22,128 bases of DNA. Source: Eubacterium sp. Its GTDB lineage: Bacteria; Bacillota_A; Clostridia; Lachnospirales; Lachnospiraceae. Under the pieces are notes generated by a model. That model saw only the letters and a program-made list of their open reading frames with translations. It did not search any database and was not told the DNA's origin. Location: contig JAMPGN010000047.1 in NCBI GenBank assembly GCA_023663915.1, positions 1 to 22,128 of the forward strand. Direction: 5' to 3'. Below are positions 1-6,572 of this stretch, one piece after another. Positions within the stretch are counted from its first letter, which is position 1. Each line of letters starts with the position of its first letter. The translations under genes and the position numbers were made by a program.

Positions 1-25
1 CCGGGGCTGAAATATACTCGAACAT
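1..25 (-). CDS. Start of a gene running off the left edge (possible HTH/excisionase-like protein)
   Basis: Reading the minus strand leftwards from 25, an ATG is followed by codons for MFEYISAP before the window ends. An AAAGGA ribosome binding site lies 9 bases upstream (35-40 on the plus strand) and a plausible promoter lies at 63-91, so a real gene start is likely. The N-terminus resembles that of small helix-turn-helix/excisionase-type DNA-binding proteins of Clostridia, which often begin with M(x)EYISA. With only eight residues the family call is a guess; the start itself is better supported. An alternative ATG in another frame begins at 36 on the minus strand. Confidence 0.4.
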
Positions 26-62
26 TTTTATTCATCCTTTCCCGAAAAATTTATCGTCTATA

Positions 63-91
63 ATTATATACGGTTATCCGAATAAATACAA
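63..91 (-). promoter_or_regulatory. Promoter for the left-edge minus-strand gene
   Basis: On the minus strand a perfect TATAAT -10 (63-68) is preceded at 17 bases by TTGTAT (86-91), which matches the -35 consensus in its first three positions. The spacer contains the small palindrome CGGATAACCG (71-80), a possible operator half-site. The -10 is about 37 bases upstream of the ATG at 25. Confidence 0.45.
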
Positions 92-94
92 TGT

Positions 95-461
95 TTGTTG
101 AGATTGCAACCTTTTCTTTTTACGAAAGTTTGGCAAAATAGGGGATTGCTCCGTAGTAGTAAATTGGTAGTAAATTCAGTTGCTTATATCTATAAAAGTG
201 CCTGTTTTCAAGGCTTTTCAGAGATAATCAATAATTTTATAATAAAAGAAATAGACATAATATGTTTGAATTGTTTGAAATATTTACATAATACAATAAA
301 TAATAGGCAGTGGCATTATAAAAATAAGAAAATGCTGCTGTCTATTGTTTCGGATATTCTGATTTGACATTGCTTGCACCTCTGAAATAGTATAAAGGGA
401 AAAGGGTATAACTATTGACAAATAGAATTATGAATATGCGGTCTGCAATACAAAATCTTAG
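95..461. other. AT-rich stretch without a recognisable gene
   Basis: A 90-codon open frame exists at 95-367 (plus, TTG start), but it has no ribosome binding site and its product resembles nothing I recognise. The stretch is AT-rich. It holds an 11-base tandem repeat (156-176) and a lone TTGACA at 415-420 without a matching -10. It is probably an intergenic spacer or decayed sequence. Confidence 0.4.
156..176. repeat. 11-base tandem direct repeat
   Basis: GTAGTAAATT occurs at 156-165 and again at 167-176, separated by one G, giving a period of 11 bases (one helical turn). The significance is unknown. It lies in the upstream region of the left-edge gene and could be a pair of regulator sites or chance in AT-rich DNA. 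Confidence 0.4.
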
Positions 462-494
462 AAAAAAAGGTATGCCGAATTTCTCCGGCATACC
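462..494 (-). terminator. Rho-independent terminator of the rubredoxin/rubrerythrin unit
   Basis: Read on the minus strand, GGTATGCCG (486-494) pairs perfectly with CGGCATACC (469-477) across an 8-base loop and is followed directly by seven T residues (462-468). It lies 32 bases past the rubredoxin stop codon. No comparable T-run exists on the plus strand, so it is directional. Confidence 0.9.
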
Positions 495-526
495 CCAAAA
501 TCTTAAAACAAGGATTTCAAGCCTAT

Positions 527-700
527 TTAGTTGTAATTATCAATACAAGGCTGGAACATATCTTTGCTTACTCCGCATATAGGGCAGCACCAGTCAACCG
601 GAAGGTCTTCAAATGCTGTGCCGGGAGTGATTCCGTGTTCCGGATCTCCTATCTCAGGATCATAAGTATATCCGCAAGGATTGCAAAAATATTTTTTCAT
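527..700 (-). CDS. Rubredoxin
   Basis: This is a 57-residue protein with the two iron-binding cysteine pairs of rubredoxin: CNPCG at residues 6-10 and CPICG at residues 39-43. The family's aromatic and acidic core residues are also present (Y11, Y13, D14, W37). Rubredoxins are small cytoplasmic one-electron carriers; in anaerobes they pass electrons from NAD(P)H-dependent reductases to rubrerythrins and related peroxide- or oxygen-reducing enzymes. The length is typical (about 52-57). It starts at ATG 700, 53 bases downstream of the rubrerythrin stop, with no promoter that I can see, and is followed by a strong terminator. It is therefore probably co-transcribed with rubrerythrin as its electron donor. 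The ribosome binding site is weak (GAAG). Confidence 0.93.
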   Translation of the reverse strand: MKKYFCNPCGYTYDPEIGDPEHGITPGTAFEDLPVDWCCPICGVSKDMFQPCIDNYN

Positions 701-753
701 AGTATTTCATCTTCATTCTTCGGTATCGCATTTTATCGAATGCTAATTGAATC

Positions 754-1293
754 TTAGCCAAAGTATCTCTTAAGCAGTCCCTCAAACGCTTTCCCATGTC
801 TCGCCTCGTCGCGCGCCATCTCATGAACCGTATCATGGATCGCATCAAGGTTAGCCGCTTTCGCGCGTTTTGCAAGATCAAACTTGCCTGCTGTTGCACC
901 GTTCTCTGCATCAATTCTCATTTCCAGATTCTTCTTAGTGGAATCCGTAACCACTTCGCCTAACAATTCAGCGAATTTAGCCGCATGCTCTGCCTCTTCC
1001 CAAGCAGCTTTCTCCCAGTATAAACCGATCTCAGGATAACCTTCTCTGTGGGCAACTCTTGCCATAGCGAGGTACATACCTACTTCTGTACATTCACCGT
1101 TGAAGTTAGCTCTAAGGTCAGCCATGATGTCTTCGCTGACACCCTTTGCAACGCCGACAACGTGTTCCGCAGCCCATTCTCTCTCGCCTGACTGTGCCGT
1201 GAACTTCTCAGCCGGTGCGTTACATACCGGACATTTCTCCGGCGCGGAATCTCCTTCGTGAACATAACCACATACCTGACATACAAATTTCAT
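754..1293 (-). CDS. rbr: Reverse rubrerythrin (rubredoxin-like domain first)
   Basis: This 179-residue protein combines a rubredoxin-like zinc/iron knuckle at the N-terminus (C5, C8, C21, C24; CPVC) with a ferritin-like four-helix diiron domain from about residue 45 to the end. Diiron ligands are visible in NGECTE, EEAEH and the C-terminal ARDEARH segment. Classical rubrerythrin carries the rubredoxin domain at the C-terminus. The swapped order matches the reverse rubrerythrins described from Clostridium acetobutylicum, which reduce hydrogen peroxide (and oxygen) with electrons delivered by rubredoxin. ATG 1293 has AAAAGGAG 9 bases upstream. Its neighbours are a PerR-type regulator upstream and rubredoxin downstream, all on the same strand, which makes this an oxidative-stress defence unit. 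Confidence 0.93.
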   Translation of the reverse strand: MKFVCQVCGYVHEGDSAPEKCPVCNAPAEKFTAQSGEREWAAEHVVGVAKGVSEDIMADLRANFNGECTEVGMYLAMARVAHREGYPEIGLYWEKAAWEEAEHAAKFAELLGEVVTDSTKKNLEMRIDAENGATAGKFDLAKRAKAANLDAIHDTVHEMARDEARHGKAFEGLLKRYFG

Positions 1294-1329
1294 GATCGTC
1301 TTCTCCTTTTCTTTAAAAGATTTTTATTG

Positions 1330-1360
1330 TAAGGCGCCGCCTAAAAAAGTATGCGCCTTA
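1330..1360 (-). promoter_or_regulatory. Hairpin in the rubrerythrin 5' untranslated region
   Basis: TAAGGCGC (1330-1337) and GCGCCTTA (1353-1360) are perfectly complementary with a 15-base loop. The hairpin lies between the probable rbr promoter and its start codon. It has no T-tract on the minus strand, so it is more likely an mRNA-stabilising or regulatory leader structure than a terminator. Confidence 0.5.
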
Positions 1361-1383
1361 TTATCTAATGACAAGTTTTGGTA

Positions 1384-1412
1384 ATTATAGCATGAAAAAT
1401 ACTTAAGATAAA
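1384..1412 (-). promoter_or_regulatory. Possible rubrerythrin promoter
   Basis: A perfect TATAAT occurs on the minus strand at 1384-1389, preceded 17 bases upstream by a poor -35 (TTTATC, 1407-1412) that overlaps the end of perR. The weak -35 suggests either an activator or that transcription mainly enters from perR. I do not see a good copy of the perR palindrome here. Confidence 0.4.
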
Positions 1413-1801
1413 GTTTTTTTATAGCAATCGCTGCATATGCCATAAAAATAGGTAGCATGTCCTTCTACGACACCATCAAACTCTGTACTCGCTGCTTCTA
1501 TGATCTGGTCGAAAGGGGTGGAATCCATCATTAAATCACTCACACTTCCACATTTCGTACAGACTACATGATAATGTCTGGATATATCCGCATCAAAGTG
1601 ATCGACACCGTCCCCCACCTGCAGTCTTTGGATTTCTCCGAGATTTGCCAAAAGGGAAAGATTTCGGTATACTGTACCGAGACTGATATTGGGATACTCA
1701 CGCTTAACATTCATATAGACCACATCAGCAGTAGGGTGATCCTTACGCGTCATCAAGAAATCTTTGATGACTTGTCGTTGTTTACTATATTTAAGAGCCA
1801 T
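1403..1801 (-). CDS. perR: PerR-type peroxide-responsive Fur-family repressor
   Basis: This 132-residue Fur-family protein has an N-terminal winged helix (about 1-80, recognition helix around ISLGTVYRNL) and a C-terminal dimerisation domain. Two CxxC pairs (C81/C84 and C123/C126) form the structural zinc site. Aligned by eye to Bacillus subtilis PerR, the regulatory metal ligands are all present: H22 (HPTAD), D70 (HFD), H76 and H78 (HYH) and D98. Aspartate rather than glutamate at the last position favours PerR over Fur or Zur. PerR loses DNA binding when H2O2 oxidises its histidine ligands, which derepresses peroxide-defence genes. ATG 1801 follows GGAGG at a 5-base spacing. It is divergent from the sensor-kinase gene and precedes rubrerythrin and rubredoxin on the same strand. 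Confidence 0.88.
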   Translation of the reverse strand: MALKYSKQRQVIKDFLMTRKDHPTADVVYMNVKREYPNISLGTVYRNLSLLANLGEIQRLQVGDGVDHFDADISRHYHVVCTKCGSVSDLMMDSTPFDQIIEAASTEFDGVVEGHATYFYGICSDCYKKTLS

Positions 1802-1814
1802 CCTTACCTCCTAA

Positions 1815-1835
1815 AAATAGTAATGATTACTATTT
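1815..1835. promoter_or_regulatory. Perfect palindromic PerR/Fur operator
   Basis: Arms AAATAGTAAT (1815-1824) and ATTACTATTT (1826-1835) are exact inverted repeats around a central G. The 7-1-7 core resembles the known PerR box (TTATAAT-n-ATTATAA). The site lies between the perR -10 element and the perR ribosome binding site, a placement that implies autorepression. The family assignment is inference; the palindrome is direct observation. Confidence 0.85.
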
Positions 1836-1844
1836 CTGGAAAAT

Positions 1845-1873
1845 AATATATCAGACAAGTATCAACTTGTCAA
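1845..1873 (-). promoter_or_regulatory. Sigma-A promoter of perR
   Basis: On the minus strand a consensus TTGACA (1868-1873) is separated by exactly 17 bases from TATATT (1845-1850). The expected start of transcription falls near 1838, next to the palindromic operator at 1815-1835, so a bound repressor would block initiation. Confidence 0.88.
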
Positions 1874-1953
1874 TTTTAAATTTTTGTAGCTCGTTTTTTT
1901 ATAAATTTTTAATAAGTTTATCGGAGATGTTTTATTTTTATCCCTTAAAAGTG

Positions 1954-1962
1954 TGGTATATT
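1954..1962 (+). promoter_or_regulatory. Extended -10 promoter of the kinase/regulator operon
   Basis: TGG followed by TATATT (1957-1962) fits an extended -10 element (TGn-TATAAT). No good -35 is visible 17 bases upstream, where the sequence is T-rich. It would start transcription near 1969, at the beginning of the hairpin-rich leader. Confidence 0.5.
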
Positions 1963-1965
1963 AAA

Positions 1966-2058
1966 AAACGAGCATAGCTCGTTTGCGAGATTTGCCTTCG
2001 GCAAACTCGGAATAAGCATAGGAATTTCCTATAGCATAAAAAGGCGGACAAGTACGCC
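1966..2058 (+). promoter_or_regulatory. Structured leader with four consecutive hairpins
   Basis: Four inverted repeats follow each other. H1 is AAACGAGC/GCTCGTTT (1966-1973/1977-1984, loop ATA). H2 is CGAG-A-TTTGCC/GGCAAACTCG (1986-1996/2000-2009, loop TTC, one bulged A). H3 is ATAGGAA/TTCCTAT (2018-2024/2026-2032, one-base centre). H4 is GGCG/CGCC (2043-2046/2055-2058, loop of 8). None is followed by a T-tract, so it does not look like a simple attenuator. H1-H3 are also symmetrical as DNA. It could be a dispersed palindromic repeat element or a structured 5' leader; no second copy is seen in this window. Confidence 0.6.
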
Positions 2059-2110
2059 GGCAAAGGTTTATGAACGAACTCTAAAACGGAATAAAAGGGG
2101 GGACAGTTCT

Positions 2111-3589
2111 GTGAAATTCAAAACAAGGCTTTTAGTCACGTCGGTTACGATGGTGCTGGTGCCGCTTTTGCTGACGAGTATCGCATTTCTTGTAGTGGCA
2201 AGTCATGTCGAAGATGCAGAGAACGAGTTGGGATTTTTGGATAAAAATAATCTTTCTTTTTCCTATACGATAGAGAATTACAGCCATATCACAGAGTCGG
2301 TTCTTGAGAAGGTGAAAGAGCAGATTGCCGATGATTCCGCCAAACTGGAAGATAAGGGATATTTAGACGAACTCGGCGGGGAGCTGAACAGCAAATTTTC
2401 TTATATTATTGTAAGAAAAGAGAACCGTCTGTACTATACTGGAAATGAAAAAGCGGCGCAAAGAATTTTTGCTATGCTGCCGGAGTACGGGAACGAGATG
2501 CCGGATTCCGAAACAGGGCTATACTATAATGACATGAAGAAACTTGTCAAGCAGATTGATTTTCCGTTTACGGACGGCAGCCGGGGCAGCTTTTTTATCG
2601 TGACAAGCGTCCACTCACTTATTTCCAGAAATGTATTGAAAAACATGATCTTTGCGTTTATCCTTGTTCTGTGTCTGACGAGTATTTTGTTGACGCGTGG
2701 AATCCAGAGAGGTATTTTTACGCCGGTCAACCAGCTCAACACCGCCATGCAGAATATAGCCGAGGGCAATCTGGAATATATGCTGACGACGGAGGAGAAG
2801 GGCGAGATCGGGGAACTTTACCGCAACTATGAAGACATGCGCCTGCGCTTGAAGGAATCCTTAGATGAGAAGTTTGAGCATGAGCAGAAGAACAAGGAGC
2901 TTGTCAGCAATATCTCACATGACTTGAAAACGCCGATCACGTCAATTAAAGGATATGTCGAAGGCATCATGGACGGCGTTGCCGACACGCCGGAGAAAAT
3001 GAACAAGTATATTCGGACGATCTACGACAAAGCAAATGATATGGATCGTCTCATCAATGAGTTGACGACCTATTCGGGAATCGATAATAACCGAATCCCT
3101 TACAACTTCCGACGCATTAATGTTTCTGATTATTTTGGTGACTGTGTGGAGGAAGTCGGGCTTGATCTGGAATCCAAGAACATTCAGTTGAATTATGATG
3201 CGCTGATCGAGCCATCGACGCAGATTATTGCCGATCCGGAGCAGCTTAAGCGGGTCATCAATAATATTATCAGTAACAGTGTAAAATATATGAATAAGGA
3301 AAAAGGGGTGATTGATATCCGCATTCTGGATGAGGTGGATTCCATACGGGTGGAGATCGAGGACAACGGGATGGGCATTGCCGCGAAAGATTTGCCGAAT
3401 ATTTTTGAGAGGTTTTACCGGACGGACGCGTCCCGCAATTCGTCGAAAGGCGGCAGTGGAATCGGGCTATCCATCGTCAAGAAGATCGTGGAAGACCACG
3501 GCGGCTATATTTGGGCGACGAGCAAGGAGAACGAGGGCACATGTATGCATTTCGTGATTCGGAAATATTTAACGCAGACAGAAGAATAA
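2111..3589 (+). CDS. Two-component sensor histidine kinase
   Basis: This 492-residue membrane sensor kinase has the following order. TM1 is at about 8-30, followed by an extracytoplasmic sensing domain (31-175), TM2 (179-196), a HAMP linker (about 197-250) and a HisKA dimerisation domain with phospho-acceptor H270 in ISHDLKTP. An HATPase domain follows, with the N-box around NNIISNSVKY, G1 DNGMGI and G2 GGSGIGLSIV. It starts at GTG 2111, with GGGGGG 8 bases upstream; no nearby ATG has a comparable site. The gene precedes its response regulator by 27 bases, a less common kinase-first order. The signal cannot be read from the sequence; the extracytoplasmic domain matches nothing I can name. It is preceded by a long structured leader and is divergent from perR. 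Confidence 0.93.
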   Translation: MKFKTRLLVTSVTMVLVPLLLTSIAFLVVASHVEDAENELGFLDKNNLSFSYTIENYSHITESVLEKVKEQIADDSAKLEDKGYLDELGGELNSKFSYIIVRKENRLYYTGNEKAAQRIFAMLPEYGNEMPDSETGLYYNDMKKLVKQIDFPFTDGSRGSFFIVTSVHSLISRNVLKNMIFAFILVLCLTSILLTRGIQRGIFTPVNQLNTAMQNIAEGNLEYMLTTEEKGEIGELYRNYEDMRLRLKESLDEKFEHEQKNKELVSNISHDLKTPITSIKGYVEGIMDGVADTPEKMNKYIRTIYDKANDMDRLINELTTYSGIDNNRIPYNFRRINVSDYFGDCVEEVGLDLESKNIQLNYDALIEPSTQIIADPEQLKRVINNIISNSVKYMNKEKGVIDIRILDEVDSIRVEIEDNGMGIAAKDLPNIFERFYRTDASRNSSKGGSGIGLSIVKKIVEDHGGYIWATSKENEGTCMHFVIRKYLTQTEE

Positions 3590-3616
3590 AATGACAGGGA
3601 AAGGAAGAGGCATAAT

Positions 3617-4306
3617 ATGAGCAAAATATTAATCATAGAAGACGAAGAAGCAATCGCTGATCTGGAGAAGGATTATCTGGAACTGAGTGATTTTGAGGTA
3701 ACGATTGAAAACACCGGTGATAAAGGGCTGGAGACTGCTATGACGGGGGATTTTGACCTGGTGATTTTAGACTTAATGCTGCCAGGCTTGGACGGCTTCG
3801 AGGTATGTAAAAAGATTCGCGAAGAAAAGAACATACCCATTATCATGGTATCCGCCAAGAAAGACGATATCGATAAGATCAGAGGGCTGGGGCTGGGAGC
3901 CGACGATTATATGACGAAGCCGTTCAGCCCGTCTGAGCTGGTGGCACGGGTCAAGGCGCACATGGCACGTTATGACAGGCTGGTGGGAAGCAACCAGAAA
4001 GTCAATGATATCATAGAGATCAGAGGACTTAAAATCGATAAGACGGCAAGAAGAGTCTATGTAGACGGGGATGAGAGAATTTTTACGACCAAGGAATTTG
4101 ACCTTCTAACGTTCCTTGCGGAGAATCCGAATCATGTGTACTCCAAGGAAGAACTGTTCCGCGAGATCTGGGATATGGATTCGATCGGAGACATCGCCAC
4201 CGTCACCGTGCATATCAAAAAGATTCGTGAGAAGATCGAGTTTGACACCGCCAAACCACAGTATATCGAGACGATATGGGGTGTGGGGTACCGGTTTAAG
4301 ATATAA
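3617..4306 (+). CDS. OmpR/PhoB-family response regulator
   Basis: This 229-residue regulator has a receiver domain (about 1-120) with the acidic pocket E8-D9-E10, phospho-acceptor D52 in LVILDLMLPG, and the switch lysine K101 in MTKPFSP. A C-terminal winged-helix DNA-binding domain follows (about 130-229, with TKEFDLL, VTVHIKKIREKIE and WGVGYRF). This is the canonical OmpR/PhoB architecture and length. It is the cognate partner of the kinase 27 bases upstream. The ribosome binding site is purine-rich (GGAAGAGG). Target genes are not evident; the RluA-type gene 13 bases downstream is probably only co-transcribed. Confidence 0.95.
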   Translation: MSKILIIEDEEAIADLEKDYLELSDFEVTIENTGDKGLETAMTGDFDLVILDLMLPGLDGFEVCKKIREEKNIPIIMVSAKKDDIDKIRGLGLGADDYMTKPFSPSELVARVKAHMARYDRLVGSNQKVNDIIEIRGLKIDKTARRVYVDGDERIFTTKEFDLLTFLAENPNHVYSKEELFREIWDMDSIGDIATVTVHIKKIREKIEFDTAKPQYIETIWGVGYRFKI

Positions 4307-4318
4307 GGGCTAAAGCGC

Positions 4319-5206
4319 ATGAACAGGGAAAGAATCCTTTACGAAGATAACGATATCATTGTGTGCCATAAGGCAGCAGGTATCGCCACGCAGACGGCAA
4401 GAATCGGACAGGCGGATATGGTGAGCGAGATCGCCAATTATCTGACGCTCGCAAGGCGTGACATGGATCAAGGTCAAAATAAGAGCTGGGAATCAAGCAA
4501 AAGTAGAAAATTGAATGGAAGCCGGACGTCAGATGAGAGCGTGATGCAGCGGCAGAGTCCGCCGCCTGAACCATATGTAGGAGTCGTCCACCGACTCGAT
4601 CAGCCAGTAGAAGGTATACTCGTATTTGCCAAGAACAAACATGCCGCTGCAGGGCTTGGAAGACAGATTGCAGAAAACCGTATGGAGAAATATTATTATG
4701 CGGTTGCATGCGGACGGGAGCTTGCAAAGAGTGGCAGGCTGACGGATTACCTTTTCAAAGACGGGAGAACCAATACTTCCCGTATCGTGCCGCCGGAAGT
4801 GAAGGACGCGAAGAAGGCCGTATTGGAGTATGAGATTGTGAGTGAAGTTTCCCTATCCGAGTATGCAGCCGGAAAGATACTGTCGGAACAGTCTGCAGAT
4901 ATCGAACAGACGGAAGGGACTTCTATTCCGCTTAGAATTGCGCTTGTAAGGATTTGTCTTCACACCGGAAGACATCATCAAATTCGGGTTCAGATGAGCC
5001 ATGCGGGGTTGAGTCTTCTTGGGGACTATAAATATGCCGCTCCGGAAGTCATGAAGATATCAGAACAGAGGAAGATCAAAGAGATCGCGTTGTGTGCCTA
5101 TCATTTATCTTTTCAGCATCCAAAGACGGGAGAGAGGATGCAGTTTCAGATACAACCGGAAGGAAAATGTTTCCAGGCGGAGCAATTCGCGGAATATAAT
5201 TGGTAA
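4319..5206 (+). CDS. RluA-family RNA pseudouridine synthase
   Basis: This 295-residue RluA-type pseudouridine synthase isomerises uridines in rRNA or tRNA. The catalytic motif is HRLDQPVEG with the nucleophilic aspartate at D94 (family consensus HRLDxxTSG, so the TS pair is replaced by VE). Later family blocks are AENRMEKYYYAVA, HTGRHHQIRVQMSH and LLGDYKY. No S4 RNA-binding domain precedes the catalytic domain, as in short RluA relatives. Residues about 48-84 are a polar, Ser/Lys/Gln-rich insertion just before the catalytic block, which looks disordered. It starts 12 bases after the response regulator stop with a modest AAGGGC site and is likely the last gene of the operon, ending at a hairpin terminator. 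The exact RNA target cannot be told. Confidence 0.9.
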   Translation: MNRERILYEDNDIIVCHKAAGIATQTARIGQADMVSEIANYLTLARRDMDQGQNKSWESSKSRKLNGSRTSDESVMQRQSPPPEPYVGVVHRLDQPVEGILVFAKNKHAAAGLGRQIAENRMEKYYYAVACGRELAKSGRLTDYLFKDGRTNTSRIVPPEVKDAKKAVLEYEIVSEVSLSEYAAGKILSEQSADIEQTEGTSIPLRIALVRICLHTGRHHQIRVQMSHAGLSLLGDYKYAAPEVMKISEQRKIKEIALCAYHLSFQHPKTGERMQFQIQPEGKCFQAEQFAEYNW

Positions 5207-5272
5207 AATTTTGCAGAAACGGATTCGTATAACAGGGTTGAAACGCTGTATAATAGAATATAGTAGGAAAGT

Positions 5273-5304
5273 AAGAAGCAGAGCATAAGAGTCCCTGCTT
5301 TTTT
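5273..5304 (+). terminator. Rho-independent terminator after the pseudouridine synthase gene
   Basis: AAGCAG (5276-5281) pairs with CTGCTT (5295-5300), extendable by GA-rich bases against the T-run to about nine pairs, followed by a run of six T residues (5299-5304). A TATAAT at 5249-5254 just upstream lacks a convincing -35, so I do not call a promoter there. Confidence 0.65.
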
Positions 5305-5371
5305 CTTGTGAAAATATTATGGAAAGCCAAGATAAAAATCTCCATCCGCGTAGAAAGGCATCTTTAGCATC

Positions 5372-6439
5372 ATGAACCAAAAAACAATCTGGAATAATAA
5401 CTTGATAAAAATATGTTTCGTCTTCGCCGGAGTCTGGTTTTTCTTTCAATATTTGTTTACCTTGACGGCACCGTTTATCTTTGCTTTTCTGTTAATTACT
5501 TTATGCTATCCGCTCTTAGAACGTATGCAGAAAAAGGTTCCGATCAAAAAGAAATTTCTGGCGGTGGGAATAATTCTGCCGGTCATACTGCTCATGATCG
5601 GCGTTTTGTGGGCGGTTATGATTTTAGGTGGCAGGCAGTTAGAAGGATTACCGGCATTCTGCACGCAGGTAGGCGAACAACTTCAGATTTTTTTTCATCA
5701 GTGCTGCTGCGGGCTGGATGGTAAATTCGGGTGGGATGGACAGCAGATCGAGAATTTTATCATAGAGCGGATGACGGTCGTCATGGAAAATGTTCAGGTA
5801 CAGGTGGTGCCGCGAATCTTGTCGTCGTCCTACAGTTGTTGTAAAGGGATTTTCTCGGCAGTCGGGTTTCTCGCCATCACATGTATCACGGCTTTTTTAT
5901 TGGAAAAAGAATATGCAGGCATTGTGGCGGGACTTAGAGAGTCTAAAGAACTGCGTCTGGTCTGGTCGGTTGTGGAAGGCGTTTTGTCGTACATTATAAC
6001 TTTTATCAAGGCGCAGGGAGTGATCCTGTTGATTATCAGCGTGATGTGCAGTGTTACGCTGAGCGTTGCAGGAGTGCCCGGCGGAATCTTATTCGGGATT
6101 CTGGCGGGAGTCTTGGATGTGCTTCCTTTTATTGGGACGGGCATCGTGCTGGTGCCGTTGTCTGTCTGGCAGTTGTTGAATGGGGAATATGTGCGTATGG
6201 CAGTATGCTTGATTTTGTATGGAGCCTGCATTTTAACCAGGGAATTGTCAGAGCCGAAGCTGATTGGCAAAAGAATCGGCGTAGCCCCTGTTTTTATGCT
6301 GCTGGCGGTTTATGCGGGCGTAAAGTTGTTCGGTGTCGGAGGAATCGTCAAAGGACCGCTTGCGCTTATTATGATTATGGAGGTTTGGAAGGTCATGAAA
6401 AAGGAGACGGAAGAAAAAATGAAAAGAAATGAAGAATAA
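5372..6439 (+). CDS. AI-2E family transporter, possibly sporulation membrane protein YtvI-like
   Basis: This 355-residue polytopic membrane protein of the AI-2E/UPF0118 family has an N-terminal pair of helices (about 10-45), a further helix near 62-88, a large soluble segment (about 90-155) and a C-terminal cluster of helices. The C-terminal cluster contains the family signatures GVPGGILFGILAGVLDVLPFIGTGIVLVP and ARELSEPK-like TRELSEPKLIGKRIGVAP. Family members export small molecules or act in sodium/proton exchange. In endospore formers the relative YtvI (about 370 residues) is a sporulation protein, and the length and context in a clostridial genome fit that option. ATG 5372 has only a distant AAAGG. 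It stands alone between a terminator and the promoter at 6467. Confidence 0.85.
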   Translation: MNQKTIWNNNLIKICFVFAGVWFFFQYLFTLTAPFIFAFLLITLCYPLLERMQKKVPIKKKFLAVGIILPVILLMIGVLWAVMILGGRQLEGLPAFCTQVGEQLQIFFHQCCCGLDGKFGWDGQQIENFIIERMTVVMENVQVQVVPRILSSSYSCCKGIFSAVGFLAITCITAFLLEKEYAGIVAGLRESKELRLVWSVVEGVLSYIITFIKAQGVILLIISVMCSVTLSVAGVPGGILFGILAGVLDVLPFIGTGIVLVPLSVWQLLNGEYVRMAVCLILYGACILTRELSEPKLIGKRIGVAPVFMLLAVYAGVKLFGVGGIVKGPLALIMIMEVWKVMKKETEEKMKRNEE

Positions 6440-6466
6440 AAGAGAACAAAAAGAATTAGACAGAGT

Positions 6467-6495
6467 TTGACGAATGACAGTCCTTCGATTATGAT
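6467..6495 (+). promoter_or_regulatory. Sigma-A promoter of the ligase/kinase/lipoprotein gene set
   Basis: TTGACG (6467-6472) and TATGAT (6490-6495) are separated by exactly 17 bases; each differs from consensus by one base. It lies 27 bases after the permease stop and about 75 bases before the first O-antigen-ligase-like gene, leaving a roughly 70-base leader. Confidence 0.75.
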
Positions 6496-6572
6496 GAAAG
6501 AGATATGAAATATTGCGCTGATGGAAAGCGGCATGATGGAATATGATCGAGCCGAAATGAGAATATAAGATC

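Noticed and set aside
95..367. 90-codon open frame on the plus strand
   Set aside because: It uses a TTG start with no ribosome binding site, the DNA is AT-rich, and the product is not recognisable; it overlaps the upstream promoter region of the left-edge gene.
415..420. TTGACA as a plus-strand promoter
   Set aside because: No -10 is found 16-18 bases downstream, and there is no plus-strand gene for it to serve.
1345..1395. Second PerR box before rubrerythrin
   Set aside because: AT-rich half-sites are present, but no symmetrical 7-1-7 match to the perfect perR palindrome can be drawn.
1966..2058. CRISPR-like repeat array
   Set aside because: The four hairpins have different sequences and there are no repeated units with unique spacers.
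5224..5254. Promoter for the AI-2E family gene
   Set aside because: TATAAT is present, but no acceptable -35 exists at 16-18 bases, and a terminator follows immediately downstream.
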